From NCBI GenBank assembly GCA_963709155.1, contig CAVPVD010000007.1, positions 2,542,001-2,606,000 of the forward strand: 64,000 bases of DNA, given 5' to 3'. The position numbers were made by a program, and so were the translations under genes. Positions 26,528 to 34,763 of this stretch are shown piece after piece. Under the pieces are notes generated by a model. The model made no database searches. It saw nothing but the letters and a program-made list of their open reading frames with translations, and was not told the origin of the DNA. Position 1 is the stretch's first letter. The number at the start of each line of letters is the position of its first letter. This DNA comes from Bog-159 sp963709155 (GTDB taxonomy: Bacteria > Acidobacteriota > Terriglobia > Bryobacterales > Bryobacteraceae).

Positions 26528-28508
26528 TCAACCGCTCCATGGACGCCGAGATTACGGAGCCCAGTTCCTCCAATTGCCCGGACAACTCGTCGATCTGCGT
26601 CTGGATGAAGCTCGACGCTTCCGAAATCATCGGGTTGGAGATCCTGACGATCTCTTTGAAGTTATTTTCGATGCTCTGGTTGTAATCCCCAAGACCCGCC
26701 TGGATCGTACCTAATATTTTGGCCAAGCTCTTGTCCAATTCGTCGATGACCGCCCTGTAGTCGGTGAATACCCGCCGGTACTCGCTCAACATCCTCTCGT
26801 TCTGATCGTTCGAGGCCCGCAGGTTTGCGGACGCCTCGCGGAGTTGTGCCGTGACCTGCGATTGCAGTTGACTCAGTCCTTTTAGCGCCTCGGCCTGTCC
26901 GCCAAGCCCGACGCTGTACGCCTGGACTTGGCGGCTGGCGTTGGCCATGCTGTCCAGGGCGCTGGCGTTTTGGGATATCACGTCCGCCAGAAACTGCCTA
27001 GCGCTCAATAGCGACTGGCCGGCAGCCTGAAACTCGCTGCTCCGGGCCTCGATGTTCGCGAGCAATCCTTCCAGGCGCTTCGCAGTGGCTTCCGACCATT
27101 CGCCAGTTTGGTCTAGCACCTGATTCGCGGAGTTCTGCGCCTGTCTAGCAACGTTATCCGCCGCCGCCATCATGTCGTGAGAAAGAGTACCGACCTTCTC
27201 AGCTAAATCGCTCACGACCAGGGTCAGTTGTGTGCGTACGGTGCCGAGATTTTGGTCGGCGGACGCCTGCATTCGCGTCATCAATCCGTTCATCAAGGCA
27301 GTGAGCGCTTCGGTCTGCTCCCTGCCGATCTTAACCTGATCGGATGTGGATTGTTCGGCTTTGTCGATAATGGCCGCGAACGCCGCTTGCATGCCGCTGA
27401 ACTGAGCATTCATGTCGGATAGCATATGCCGCGTTGCTTCGAGCGTCCCCTGCACGTTTCCAAACTCCTTGGTTGCCGCTCCAGTAAGGGCCTGGTGGAA
27501 GTCATCTCCCATCTTCGACAGAGCACTTACCAACGAATCTTCGAGGGAGGTAACGAGCGCACGAATCTCGCCCGTTACCGACTCCTGCTTCTGTGACTCC
27601 AACAACACTATGGCTGACCTCAAGCCCTCCAGTGTGCTGCTCATCTGTTGCATGGTGGGCCGGAACTCACTCTGCATTTTGTCCGCAACGCCGGTTGACA
27701 TCCCGTCGGCGAGCGCGGGTACTACATTTGTGTTGAAGGCGCCAACCAGGCGGTCCACCACCTCGGAGCTGATGTGGCTCACCGACACAGTTTGCTTCGC
27801 GGCAAAGCGCTGGATATCGAGTAGTACTCGCATCGGAGCCAGGTAAGGGACTGCTCGGGAGATCGCTGCAAGCAGTCGTTCGTATCGAGTTCGGAGGCTG
27901 CGGACCGCACTTTTTTCATATAGCGTGAACAAGATGCTCAGCAACAGCGCCACGATGGAGCTGAGAAATTTTCCGGAGAGTCCGTTAATGAGCACGTCGA
28001 TGCCGCTGATGGGTTCGGCAGTGTTCGCTTTGTCGTAGTGTACACCGTGTAGTGCGAGGAGGATGGCGATGAATGTGAGCGTCAGCCCGGCGCCGGTTAG
28101 GATGCCTGGGAATGCGCTGAAAAGAGCGGCGTGGAAATGCTTGCCAACAGCGATTTCGTAGGGAAGTACGTGCCGCGGCTGCTCGGTGAGGAACCACCCC
28201 TCGATGTCCTCTGGGCTGGTGTACTGCTCGATGTGGGATTCGATTGCCATCCACCAACCTCGTGGCACTTCATCGAGCTTCTCGCATCGGTCCCGAATTT
28301 CGTCGATCTCGGCGAGGGAAAGTCCATCCCGCTTACGCGATTTGTCGGCCCCGGTGGTGGTTTCGAGTGCGGCTGCAAAAGTGCTGATCTGCGATCTAAC
28401 TCGCCAAGTTCGGCTGGCCATCCAGGCGTTCATCATGATCGCAACGGCGATCAGGACGACGCATCCATAAAGGACGAGATCCGGAATTGTCAGGAGAAAG
28501 TGGAGCAT
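26511..28508 (-). CDS. zorA: Zorya ZorA, MotA-like stator with long coiled-coil tail
   Basis: A 665-residue protein with membrane segments at about 8-30, 128-156 and 176-198. The MotA/TolQ/ExbB-like core includes LTGAGLTLTFIAILLAL (T143/T145) and LSGKFLSSIVALLLSI (S183/S184), which match the ion-pathway residues of ZorA. Residues 210-665 are an almost unbroken helical, coiled-coil tail that projects into the cytoplasm in the known structure and is needed for signalling. GAGGA lies about 8 nt before the ATG. It heads the zorABCD operon. MotA, ExbB and TolQ themselves lack such a tail, and the neighbours confirm Zorya. Confidence 0.92.
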   Translation of the reverse strand: MLHFLLTIPDLVLYGCVVLIAVAIMMNAWMASRTWRVRSQISTFAAALETTTGADKSRKRDGLSLAEIDEIRDRCEKLDEVPRGWWMAIESHIEQYTSPEDIEGWFLTEQPRHVLPYEIAVGKHFHAALFSAFPGILTGAGLTLTFIAILLALHGVHYDKANTAEPISGIDVLINGLSGKFLSSIVALLLSILFTLYEKSAVRSLRTRYERLLAAISRAVPYLAPMRVLLDIQRFAAKQTVSVSHISSEVVDRLVGAFNTNVVPALADGMSTGVADKMQSEFRPTMQQMSSTLEGLRSAIVLLESQKQESVTGEIRALVTSLEDSLVSALSKMGDDFHQALTGAATKEFGNVQGTLEATRHMLSDMNAQFSGMQAAFAAIIDKAEQSTSDQVKIGREQTEALTALMNGLMTRMQASADQNLGTVRTQLTLVVSDLAEKVGTLSHDMMAAADNVARQAQNSANQVLDQTGEWSEATAKRLEGLLANIEARSSEFQAAGQSLLSARQFLADVISQNASALDSMANASRQVQAYSVGLGGQAEALKGLSQLQSQVTAQLREASANLRASNDQNERMLSEYRRVFTDYRAVIDELDKSLAKILGTIQAGLGDYNQSIENNFKEIVRISNPMISEASSFIQTQIDELSGQLEELGSVISASMERLNGRIK

Positions 28509-28628
28509 GCGCTAGATCCTCGTCGCAACGCACGCAGCATGACGGCGCATTAATGTCATTTTTAGCACAGTCCAGACTGCTTGTGGAAATCCGACCCCAG
28601 TGATGTTCCGATGACGTTGGACCGGCCG

Positions 28629-29174
28629 CTAGAAATGCGGGCGCGTGACCTCGCGTGCGACCGGCTTTCTGGGCAGGCCGGCGTCTTCGTCAAACAAAGA
28701 AAGCTGGACTGCGCCGGCCATCTCGCCAGTCAGCCAGTTGGTTTCATCGGGAAGGCAAATGCCGACCAACGAACAGCCGGGACATTTCGGCGAATCCTCG
28801 AGCGGCGGCGGTATGCTTCCCGTCGTGGCCAAAGCCCAAGCGGCGCGAATGGTACGCTCGGTTTCCTCGACGAGAGCGGCGTCGAACGCCACTCGCACGC
28901 GCTGTTTCGTCTTGGCGTAGTACGCGATGCCTTCCTCGCACTGATAGCCGGCTTCGCGCAGCACCAGGCCCTGGATGGCCAACTGTGCGCGGTCAGCGGG
29001 CCAGAGTTCCAGCCCGCCGGGACCTTCGCGCGGGCGCCCATGCTTGTAGTCCACGGGAGTCACGACGCCTTCCGAACCTTCCACCAGGTCCATTTTGGCG
29101 ATCACGCGCAGGCGCTCGCTCGATAGCGTGACGGAGCGCGAGTGGATCTGTTCGGTGCGCGAGGCGCTCGCCAA
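28629..29174 (-). pseudogene. cas4 remnant (Cas4 half of a type I-G/I-U Cas4-Cas1 fusion)
   Basis: Encodes the RecB-like nuclease core and C-terminal cysteines of Cas4. Visible are HSRSVTLSSERLRVIAKMDL with D29, VDYKHG with D42 and K44, and the cysteine cluster PKCPGCSLVGICLPDE (C131, C134, C140). The sequence pattern matches the Cas4 half of Cas4-Cas1 fusions of type I-G (formerly I-U). The N-terminal part with the first cysteine is missing; an in-frame stop precedes the first usable codon (TTG). The frame ends about 24 residues after QLSLFDED, with no Cas1 downstream. No other cas gene and no repeat array is present. It is a leftover of a deleted CRISPR locus. Confidence 0.8.
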
Positions 29175-29316
29175 ACTGGATCGTCAGGCGAACGAGCGGC
29201 CGGGGAATTGGTTCACGGAGCGGCCCGATTGATGCATTTCGTTCACAGTTTTGCCACAATCGTGCCGAAATTGGCGCCGCATCGGGAGGAGGAAACATTG
29301 CAATAAAAGGAGTAAA

Positions 29317-29394
29317 TGGTCGGGCCGCCGAGATTTGAACTCGGGACCTCTTGCACCCCAAGCAAGCGCGCTAGCCAGGCTGCGCCACGGCCCG
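29317..29394 (-). tRNA. tRNA-Pro (GGG)
   Basis: Minus-strand cloverleaf: acceptor stem CGGGCCG pairing with CGGCCCG, D arm GCGCAGCCTGGCTAGCGC, anticodon stem CTTGC/GCAAG with loop TTGGGGT (anticodon GGG), T arm CCGAG-TTCAAAT-CTCGG, and encoded ACCA at the 3' end (29317-29320). The 3' end faces the cas4 remnant and Zorya operon, the usual orientation for an element inserted at a tRNA 3' end. Confidence 0.95.
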
Positions 29395-29442
29395 AAGTCT
29401 CTATTGTACGTCAAATCGGTCCGTCCGGCATACAATGGACCT

Positions 29443-29736
29443 ATGCGTTTGCGAACGGCGATTCTGGCGCTGGCGTGCGTCACGGCCTGCCTGGCCGATA
29501 CGCTCACATTGCGCGACGGCAAAGTGGTTCACGGCACCTACATGGGGGGCACTGCGCGGACCGTCAAAATGCAGGTGGACGATACGGTAAAGACCTACGA
29601 CGTGACCGACATCGCCACGCTTCAATTCACCGCGCCGGCGCCCGCGGCATCCGCCGTCCCGCCGTCCGGTACGCACTCCGGCCAGGCTGGTTTGGCGATG
29701 CGCAAGGTCGCCAGCCGGCCCCCGGAGCGCATATGA
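29443..29736 (+). CDS. Exported hypothetical protein
   Basis: A 97-residue protein with a signal peptide (MRLRTAILALACVTACLA) and a small beta-rich domain (TLTLRDGKVVHGTYMGGTAR, then TYDVTDIATLQF) ending in a Pro/Ala/Ser-rich tail. The sequence DTLTLRDGKVVHGTY.GGT.R.V resembles uncharacterised acidobacterial envelope proteins with an SH3-like or LSm-like pattern. The stop overlaps the start of the DsbA-like gene as ATGA, so the two are coupled. Function unknown. Confidence 0.65.
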   Translation: MRLRTAILALACVTACLADTLTLRDGKVVHGTYMGGTARTVKMQVDDTVKTYDVTDIATLQFTAPAPAASAVPPSGTHSGQAGLAMRKVASRPPERI

Positions 29737-30317
29737 AGGCAGTGCTGGCGCTGTTACTTTCGACGCTGCCGTCAGCCATGGCACTGTTCGCGCAAAAAAC
29801 GATTGTGGAAGGGCGGCCGGACAGTCCGGTACGCGCGATCATTTACGAGGATCTGCAATGTCCGGATTGCGCCGCCTTCCGGCGCATGATGGATGAGAAA
29901 CTGCTCCCCGCATACGGCGATAAAGTGGCGTTCGTGCACCGTGATTTCCCGCTGGCGAAGCACGCCTGGGCACGGCGGGCGGCCATCGCGGCGCGCTTCT
30001 TCACCGACCGCAAACCCGAACTGGGCCTCGCATACCGGCGCTACACCATGGCGGGCCAGGAGGCGGCCACCGAGGCCAACTTCCAAACGCGGCTGGCGGA
30101 TTTCGCCAAGACCCACAATATCGAGCCGGAGGCTGCCATCGCGGCACTTACGAATACGCATTATGCGGAACTGGTGGAGCAGGATTATCAGGACGGCGTT
30201 TCACGCGGCGTGGTGCACACCCCCACGGTATTCGTGAACGGCAAGCCGTTCATCGAAACCTTCACTTTCGAAGAAATTTCGAAGGGCATCGACGAGGCGC
30301 TTGCCCAAACCCGTTAG
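29733..30317 (+). CDS. Exported DsbA-like thioredoxin-fold oxidoreductase
   Basis: A 194-residue protein with a signal peptide (MKAVLALLLSTLPSAMALFA) and a thioredoxin-4/DsbA fold. The redox motif is CPDC (C43-C46) in IIYEDLQCPDCAAF, followed by the helical insert (FHRDFPLAKHAWARRAA-like) and a cis-proline in VHTPTVFVNGKPF. Likely role: thiol-disulfide exchange in the periplasm. It starts in the stop of the upstream exported protein (ATGA) and overlaps the SDR gene by 17 nt. Confidence 0.87.
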   Translation: MKAVLALLLSTLPSAMALFAQKTIVEGRPDSPVRAIIYEDLQCPDCAAFRRMMDEKLLPAYGDKVAFVHRDFPLAKHAWARRAAIAARFFTDRKPELGLAYRRYTMAGQEAATEANFQTRLADFAKTHNIEPEAAIAALTNTHYAELVEQDYQDGVSRGVVHTPTVFVNGKPFIETFTFEEISKGIDEALAQTR

Positions 30318-31038
30318 CATCGTGACCGGCGCCAGCCGGGGAATCGGCCGCGCCATTGCCGCGGAACTCTCGCGCACCCATCGCGTAATCGCCACCTATA
30401 AGAGCAATCGCGCGGCGGCGGAGAACCTGGCCGCGGAGACCGGCGCGGACATCGTGCGGTGCGACGTGTCGTCGAGCGCGGACCGTGCCGCGCTGATTGA
30501 ATTTGCGCGCGAGCGCGCGGAGAGCCTCGACCTGCTGGTCAACAATGCGGGGATGGCGCCGCGCGAACGGCGCGACGTACTGGAGGCATCGCCGGAAAGC
30601 TTCGACGAGTTGATCGCCACCAACCTGAAAGGGCCGCACTTCCTGACCGCGCTGGCAGCCGCCTGGATGCTGGAACGCGGGCGGGGCCGGATCGTTTTCA
30701 TCACTTCGATTTCGGCATACACGGCTTCGGTAAACCGCGCCGAGTATTGCATCTCGAAGGCCGGGCTGAGCATGTCGGCGGCGATCTACGCGCAGCGTCT
30801 GGCCGCCCACGGCATCCAGGTTTTCGAGATCCGGCCGGGCATCATTCGCACGGACATGACCGCGCCGGCCGCGGAGACCTACGCGGCGCGGATCGCCGCC
30901 GGATTGTTGCCGCAGCCGCGCATGGGCGAGGCCGGCGATGTGGCGCGCGCGGTGCGGGCCATCGCCGACGGGTTGCTGGATTATTCGACCGGCCAGGCGA
31001 TCGACGTAGACGGCGGCTTCCATCTGCGCAGTTTGTGA
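30301..31038 (+). CDS. SDR-family oxidoreductase (FabG-like)
   Basis: A 245-residue short-chain dehydrogenase/reductase: TGASRGIGRAIA (9-20) for the NAD(P) site, LVNNAGMAPR, and catalytic ITSISAYTAS...YCISKAGLS with Ser, Tyr and Lys of the family. It ends with GQAIDVDGGFHLRSL, the usual FabG-type end. It begins with TTG at 30301 inside the DsbA-like gene. It probably reduces a keto group on an acyl or sugar-like substrate. The TTG start is the only one preserving the full Rossmann motif. Confidence 0.85.
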   Translation: MPKPVSIVTGASRGIGRAIAAELSRTHRVIATYKSNRAAAENLAAETGADIVRCDVSSSADRAALIEFARERAESLDLLVNNAGMAPRERRDVLEASPESFDELIATNLKGPHFLTALAAAWMLERGRGRIVFITSISAYTASVNRAEYCISKAGLSMSAAIYAQRLAAHGIQVFEIRPGIIRTDMTAPAAETYAARIAAGLLPQPRMGEAGDVARAVRAIADGLLDYSTGQAIDVDGGFHLRSL

Positions 31039-31059
31039 GGGGTCTGTGAGGGCGCGGCT

Positions 31060-32259
31060 CTACAGCAGCGCTACCCCGATCGCCAGGGTCGCCAAGGTCA
31101 CCGGAATACCCACCTTGGCGTACTCCCAAAACGAAATCTCGACTTCCCGCCGGGCGCGTTCCACCACAATCAGGTTGGCCACCGAACCCAACACCGTCAG
31201 ATTGCCGGCCAGCGTGGAGGACATGGCCAGCACCAGCCAGGCGTGGCGCGGATCGGGAAGCTGTCCCACCATGGGTTTGAAAACCAGCACCGCGGGTACA
31301 TTGCTCACGATATTGGACAGCACCGCGGCGCAGGCGCTGAGCACGACGGTACTTTGCAAATGGAACTGGGCGGCGGCTTTCAGCAGGCCGGTCGAGAGCG
31401 CTGTCCGCTCCACTCCGGCGACCACAATAAACAGGCCGATGAACATCACCAGCAGCGGCCAGTCGATCTCGCGGTAGATCGTCTCCGGTCCTACACGCCT
31501 GGAAATAAGCAGCAGCGCGCCGGCGGCCAGTGCCACTTCGGCCACCGGCCAGCCGGCAAAGAAGAACCCGATCATTGCGGCCGATAGCAGCAGGGATTTC
31601 CAGAGCAGCACGCGATCCACCTGAGGCGAACGAAGTTCGATAGCCATCGCCGGCGTCTTCCGGAGCTCGCGGCGGTAGATGGCATATAACAGCCCGACGA
31701 GCATCAGTAGCCCGGCCGCGGCAACCGGAGCGAGCGCCGCCGCAAAGGAGCGATAGCCGATCCCGGAGAAGCTCCCGATCATCATGTTCTGGGGATTGCC
31801 GGTAATGGTAGCGACACTGCCGATGTTGGCCGCCATGGCTACCGCCAGAAGATAAGGCACCGGATTGCGGCGCAGCCGCGTGGTGATATCCAGCACCAGG
31901 GGCGTGAGCACCAGGCACATGGTGTCGTTCACAAAGAACGCCGAGAAGAACCCGGAAACGAATACGATCGCGGCGAGCAGCGCCATGGGCCGATGGGCAT
32001 GCGCGACTACCCAGGCACTCACCAGGGCGAAGAATCCCGACAAACGCAAGTTCGCGACCACGATCATCATGCCGAACAAAAGGACGATCGTGTTGTAATC
32101 GATGGCGGCATAGGCTTGCGGGATGGAAAGAGAGTTAGTGGCGATCATCAGGGTCGCGCCGATGATCGCGGCGCCGCTGCGGTCCACGCGGAAGCCGGGC
32201 AGACGGCCGATGGCCAGCACCAGGTAAGTCAACAGGAAGATGACGACAGCGGTCAGCAA
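31060..32259 (-). CDS. Ion transporter (ArsB/NhaD/CitMHS superfamily)
   Basis: A 399-residue membrane protein with about ten to eleven hydrophobic segments. It contains FFVNDTMCLVLTPLVL and GNPQNMMIGS, characteristic of the ion-transporter (IT) superfamily that includes ArsB, DASS and YbiR-like anion transporters. The second repeat has NIVSNVPAVLVFKPM and GNLTVLGSVANLIVVE. Substrate is unknown; arsenite, dicarboxylate or proton/sodium exchange are possible. It is convergent with the SDR gene and no regulator is adjacent. Confidence 0.85.
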   Translation of the reverse strand: MLTAVVIFLLTYLVLAIGRLPGFRVDRSGAAIIGATLMIATNSLSIPQAYAAIDYNTIVLLFGMMIVVANLRLSGFFALVSAWVVAHAHRPMALLAAIVFVSGFFSAFFVNDTMCLVLTPLVLDITTRLRRNPVPYLLAVAMAANIGSVATITGNPQNMMIGSFSGIGYRSFAAALAPVAAAGLLMLVGLLYAIYRRELRKTPAMAIELRSPQVDRVLLWKSLLLSAAMIGFFFAGWPVAEVALAAGALLLISRRVGPETIYREIDWPLLVMFIGLFIVVAGVERTALSTGLLKAAAQFHLQSTVVLSACAAVLSNIVSNVPAVLVFKPMVGQLPDPRHAWLVLAMSSTLAGNLTVLGSVANLIVVERARREVEISFWEYAKVGIPVTLATLAIGVALL

Positions 32260-32287
32260 GGTTCTGAGGCTATCTTATCAGCGGCGG

Positions 32288-32794
32288 TCAGCAGAGGGCC
32301 GAGAGCAGGAGGATCGGATCGTCCGGGCGAACAGTGCCCGGCTCGATGACGCGCGCATAAAAGCCGCTCATTCCCCAGCGCGGCGAGGTGGCATCGCCGG
32401 CATTCACGCGCGAATCGTAGATTTCCTGTTTGATCGCCGGGCCGTAGACGTCCAAGGCGGCGCAGGGGCCGCGTACCTTGGTGATCTCCAGGATGGCTGG
32501 ACCGGCGCGAAGCTGGTGGCCGATACGCAACTGGCGGCGATCCAGGCCACGCGTGGTGAGATTTTCGCCCAGCGCGCCGTAGAAGACCGGGTAGCCCAGC
32601 GATTTCAGCTCGTCGATGGTCTCCGAGGCAATGAGGAGCACGGCCTGGCGGGGTCCACCGTGAATCTCAGGATGCGCATGCAAATCTCCCGCCAGGCCCA
32701 GGGGCGTGATCATGCCCGCCGCGATGGGCCGTTTGGGGAGGCCGCCGGGTGAGACATTCACCTGCACGATCACGCCGGGCACTTCCGTTGTCAT
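32288..32794 (-). CDS. MOSC-domain protein
   Basis: A 168-residue protein with a MOSC (molybdenum cofactor sulfurase C-terminal) domain: LGLAGDLHAHPEIHGGPRQA, YGALGENLTTRGLD and ITKVRGPCAALDVYG with the conserved cysteine. Such proteins bind or transfer sulfur for molybdenum cofactor or act in thiol metabolism. The start at 32794 is preferred to the ATG four codons upstream, which lies at the edge of the repeat region. It stands alone. Confidence 0.85.
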   Translation of the reverse strand: MTTEVPGVIVQVNVSPGGLPKRPIAAGMITPLGLAGDLHAHPEIHGGPRQAVLLIASETIDELKSLGYPVFYGALGENLTTRGLDRRQLRIGHQLRAGPAILEITKVRGPCAALDVYGPAIKQEIYDSRVNAGDATSPRWGMSGFYARVIEPGTVRPDDPILLLSALC

Positions 32795-32799
32795 GTCGT

Positions 32800-32930
32800 G
32801 GCGCACGCATTCAGCGTGCAGCGGCGAACTTCAGTTCGCCGGAAATCGGGTCTGGAGACCCTCTGCAGGCGTAGACGCCTGCCCCACCCAATGTCAAAAC
32901 TCCAGGCGGTGAACTTTAGTTCGCGGTTCA
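32800..32930. repeat. Hairpin-module repeat cluster between MOSC and glnA genes
   Basis: Successive modules: gcacgcattcagcgtgc (32803-32819), ggcgaacttcagttcgcc (32822-32839), gggtctggagaccc and gcaggcgtagacgcctgc followed by cccacc. A partial module (tgaactttagttcgcgg) adjoins the glnA stop. Each is a short hairpin with a 2- to 6-nt loop, and the same set occurs at 868-910 and 63060-63130. It separates two genes on the same strand. Confidence 0.8.
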
Positions 32931-34340
32931 CTATACGTCGTAATAGAGAGCGAACTCGTAGGGATGCGGCCGCAGACGGATGGCATCCGCTTCGTTCTTG
33001 CGCTTGTAATCGATAAAGGTTTCGATCAACTCTTCGGTGAACACGTCGCCCTTCATCATGAAGCCGTGATCGTCTTCGAGGCAACTGAGGGCTTCGTCGA
33101 GCGAGGCGGGCATGGAGGGTACCTTGCGCATCTCCTCGGGCGAAAGATCGTAGATGTCCTTGTCCAGCGGCTCGCCGGGATCCATCTTGTTGGCGATGCC
33201 GTCCAGGCCGGCCATCAGCATGGCGGAAAAAGCCAGATACGGATTGGCCGCGGGATCGGGCGGACGGAACTCCACGCGCTTGGCTTTGGGGCTGGCCGAG
33301 TACATCGGGATGCGGCAGGCCGCCGAGCGATTGCGGCGCGAGTAAGCCAGATTCACGGGAGCTTCGTAGCCGGGCACCAGGCGCTTGTAGCTGTTGGTGG
33401 TGGGCGCGATGATGGCGGAAAGCGCGCGCGCGTGCTTCAACAGTCCGCCGATGTACCACAGGGCCATCTGGCTCAAGCCGGCGTAACAGTCGCCCGCGAA
33501 CAGCGGCTTGCCTTCCTTCCAGATGCTCTGATGGGTGTGCATGCCGCTGCCGTTATCGGCAAACAGAGGCTTCGGCATGAAGGTAACGGTCTTGCCATAC
33601 TGGTTGGCCACGTTGCGGATGATGTACTTATACAGCATCATGTTGTCCGCGGATTTCACCAGCGTGTCGAAACGTTGGTCGATCTCGCACTGGCCGCCGG
33701 TGGCCACCTCGTGGTGATGGCATTCGATGCGCAGCCCGCACTTGATCATGGTCTGCACCATTTCGCTACGCAGATCCTGATAGTGATCGGTGGGCGGCAC
33801 CGGGAAATAGCCTTCTTTGTAGCGCGGCCGGTATCCGAGGTTGTCCTTTTCGCGGCCGGAGTTCCAGCGGCCCTCTTCGGCGTCGATGAAATAGAAACCG
33901 GAATGCTGGTTCTGGTCGAAACGGACGTTGTCGAAAATGAAAAACTCGGCTTCGGCTCCGAAAAATGCGGTATCGCCAGCGCCGGTATTCTTCAGGTAGA
34001 GTTCGGCTTTCTTGGCGATCCAACGGGGGTCGCGCTCGTAGTGCTGCTTGGTGATCGGATCGATGACGTCGCCGTACATCACCAACGTGGCTGTCTCGGC
34101 GAACGGATCCATGAACGCCGTCGTGGGATCCGGAACGAGCAGCATGTCGCTTTCATTGATGGCGGCCCATCCGCGGATGCTCGAACCATCGATACCGTAG
34201 CCTTCTTCGAAGTTACTCTCGGTGAGCTCGCTGATGGGGTATGAAATATGGTGTTGCAGGCTCGGGATGTCGGTAAAGCGCAAATCCAACTGCCGGGCGT
34301 CGTTATTCTTGGCGTATTCCAAAACTTCTTGCGGATTCAT
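32931..34340 (-). CDS. glnA: Glutamine synthetase, type I
   Basis: A 469-residue class I GS that makes glutamine from glutamate, ammonia and ATP, a dodecamer in the cytoplasm. Signatures: the beta-grasp DGSSIRGW, active-site AEAEFFIFD, HHHEVATGGQCEID, the ATP-binding KPLFADNGSGMHTHQSIW and the glutamate-flap NSYKRLVPGYEAP. The adenylylation site is present as DKDIYDLSPEE, so it may be controlled by GlnE/GlnB-like covalent modification. The start has a normal family N-terminus. No nitrogen regulators flank it. Confidence 0.95.
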   Translation of the reverse strand: MNPQEVLEYAKNNDARQLDLRFTDIPSLQHHISYPISELTESNFEEGYGIDGSSIRGWAAINESDMLLVPDPTTAFMDPFAETATLVMYGDVIDPITKQHYERDPRWIAKKAELYLKNTGAGDTAFFGAEAEFFIFDNVRFDQNQHSGFYFIDAEEGRWNSGREKDNLGYRPRYKEGYFPVPPTDHYQDLRSEMVQTMIKCGLRIECHHHEVATGGQCEIDQRFDTLVKSADNMMLYKYIIRNVANQYGKTVTFMPKPLFADNGSGMHTHQSIWKEGKPLFAGDCYAGLSQMALWYIGGLLKHARALSAIIAPTTNSYKRLVPGYEAPVNLAYSRRNRSAACRIPMYSASPKAKRVEFRPPDPAANPYLAFSAMLMAGLDGIANKMDPGEPLDKDIYDLSPEEMRKVPSMPASLDEALSCLEDDHGFMMKGDVFTEELIETFIDYKRKNEADAIRLRPHPYEFALYYDV

Positions 34341-34501
34341 TCGTCCTCCAACGGGGGAATCGGTACGCGGGATGCCTTAAGTAGAGCAGATGTTGTTTAG
34401 CTTAACGGACTGTCAAGGCCGGGGTCAAGCGCGCTGGATCCTTGCGCACAAGTACTTCAGTGCCCCCACTCGTCAGTTGCAAGCCAACTGCCGGTCAGCT
34501 T

Positions 34502-34617
34502 GTTTTATCGGCGTGCATCGGCGTTTATCGGCGGCCAATTATGCTTTTCCTTAGCTCCACGCCCAAGATCAAAACCAATATTGGCCGCCGATAAACGCCG
34601 ATGCACGCCGATAAAAC
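34502..34617. repeat. 38-bp perfect inverted repeat (stem-loop)
   Basis: Positions 34502-34539 are the exact reverse complement of 34580-34617, with a 40-nt AT-richer spacer. Each arm has staggered copies of an ATCGGCG(T/G) unit. The RNA would form an extremely stable stem. It lies between divergent glnA (minus) and the GT-C genes (plus). There are no ORFs in it, and its size fits a miniature mobile element or a bidirectional attenuator. Confidence 0.9.
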
Positions 34618-34763
34618 TTAACGCTCCGCCGGCTCAAGCCGCATTGCGGGGAAATCTCCCCTTTTGCGCCGCGCGCCCGTCCGGGCGAAAGACCTGGGCT
34701 TGTCAAGGCTGTCGATGCGGAACTGGCCACGGGGTCGCCTGGTGCGTTACAGTCTGGTTTCGC

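Noticed and set aside
28500..29320. CRISPR array next to the cas4 remnant
   Set aside because: No regularly spaced direct repeats of 25-40 bp are seen in or around the region.
15900..29400. Duplicate of the tRNA-Pro 3' end as an integration scar
   Set aside because: By eye no second copy of the T-arm/acceptor sequence is found in the window; a computed search would be needed to settle it.
32964..34244. 426-residue plus-strand open frame opposite glnA
   Set aside because: glnA is unambiguous on the minus strand; the other frame is a codon-bias shadow.
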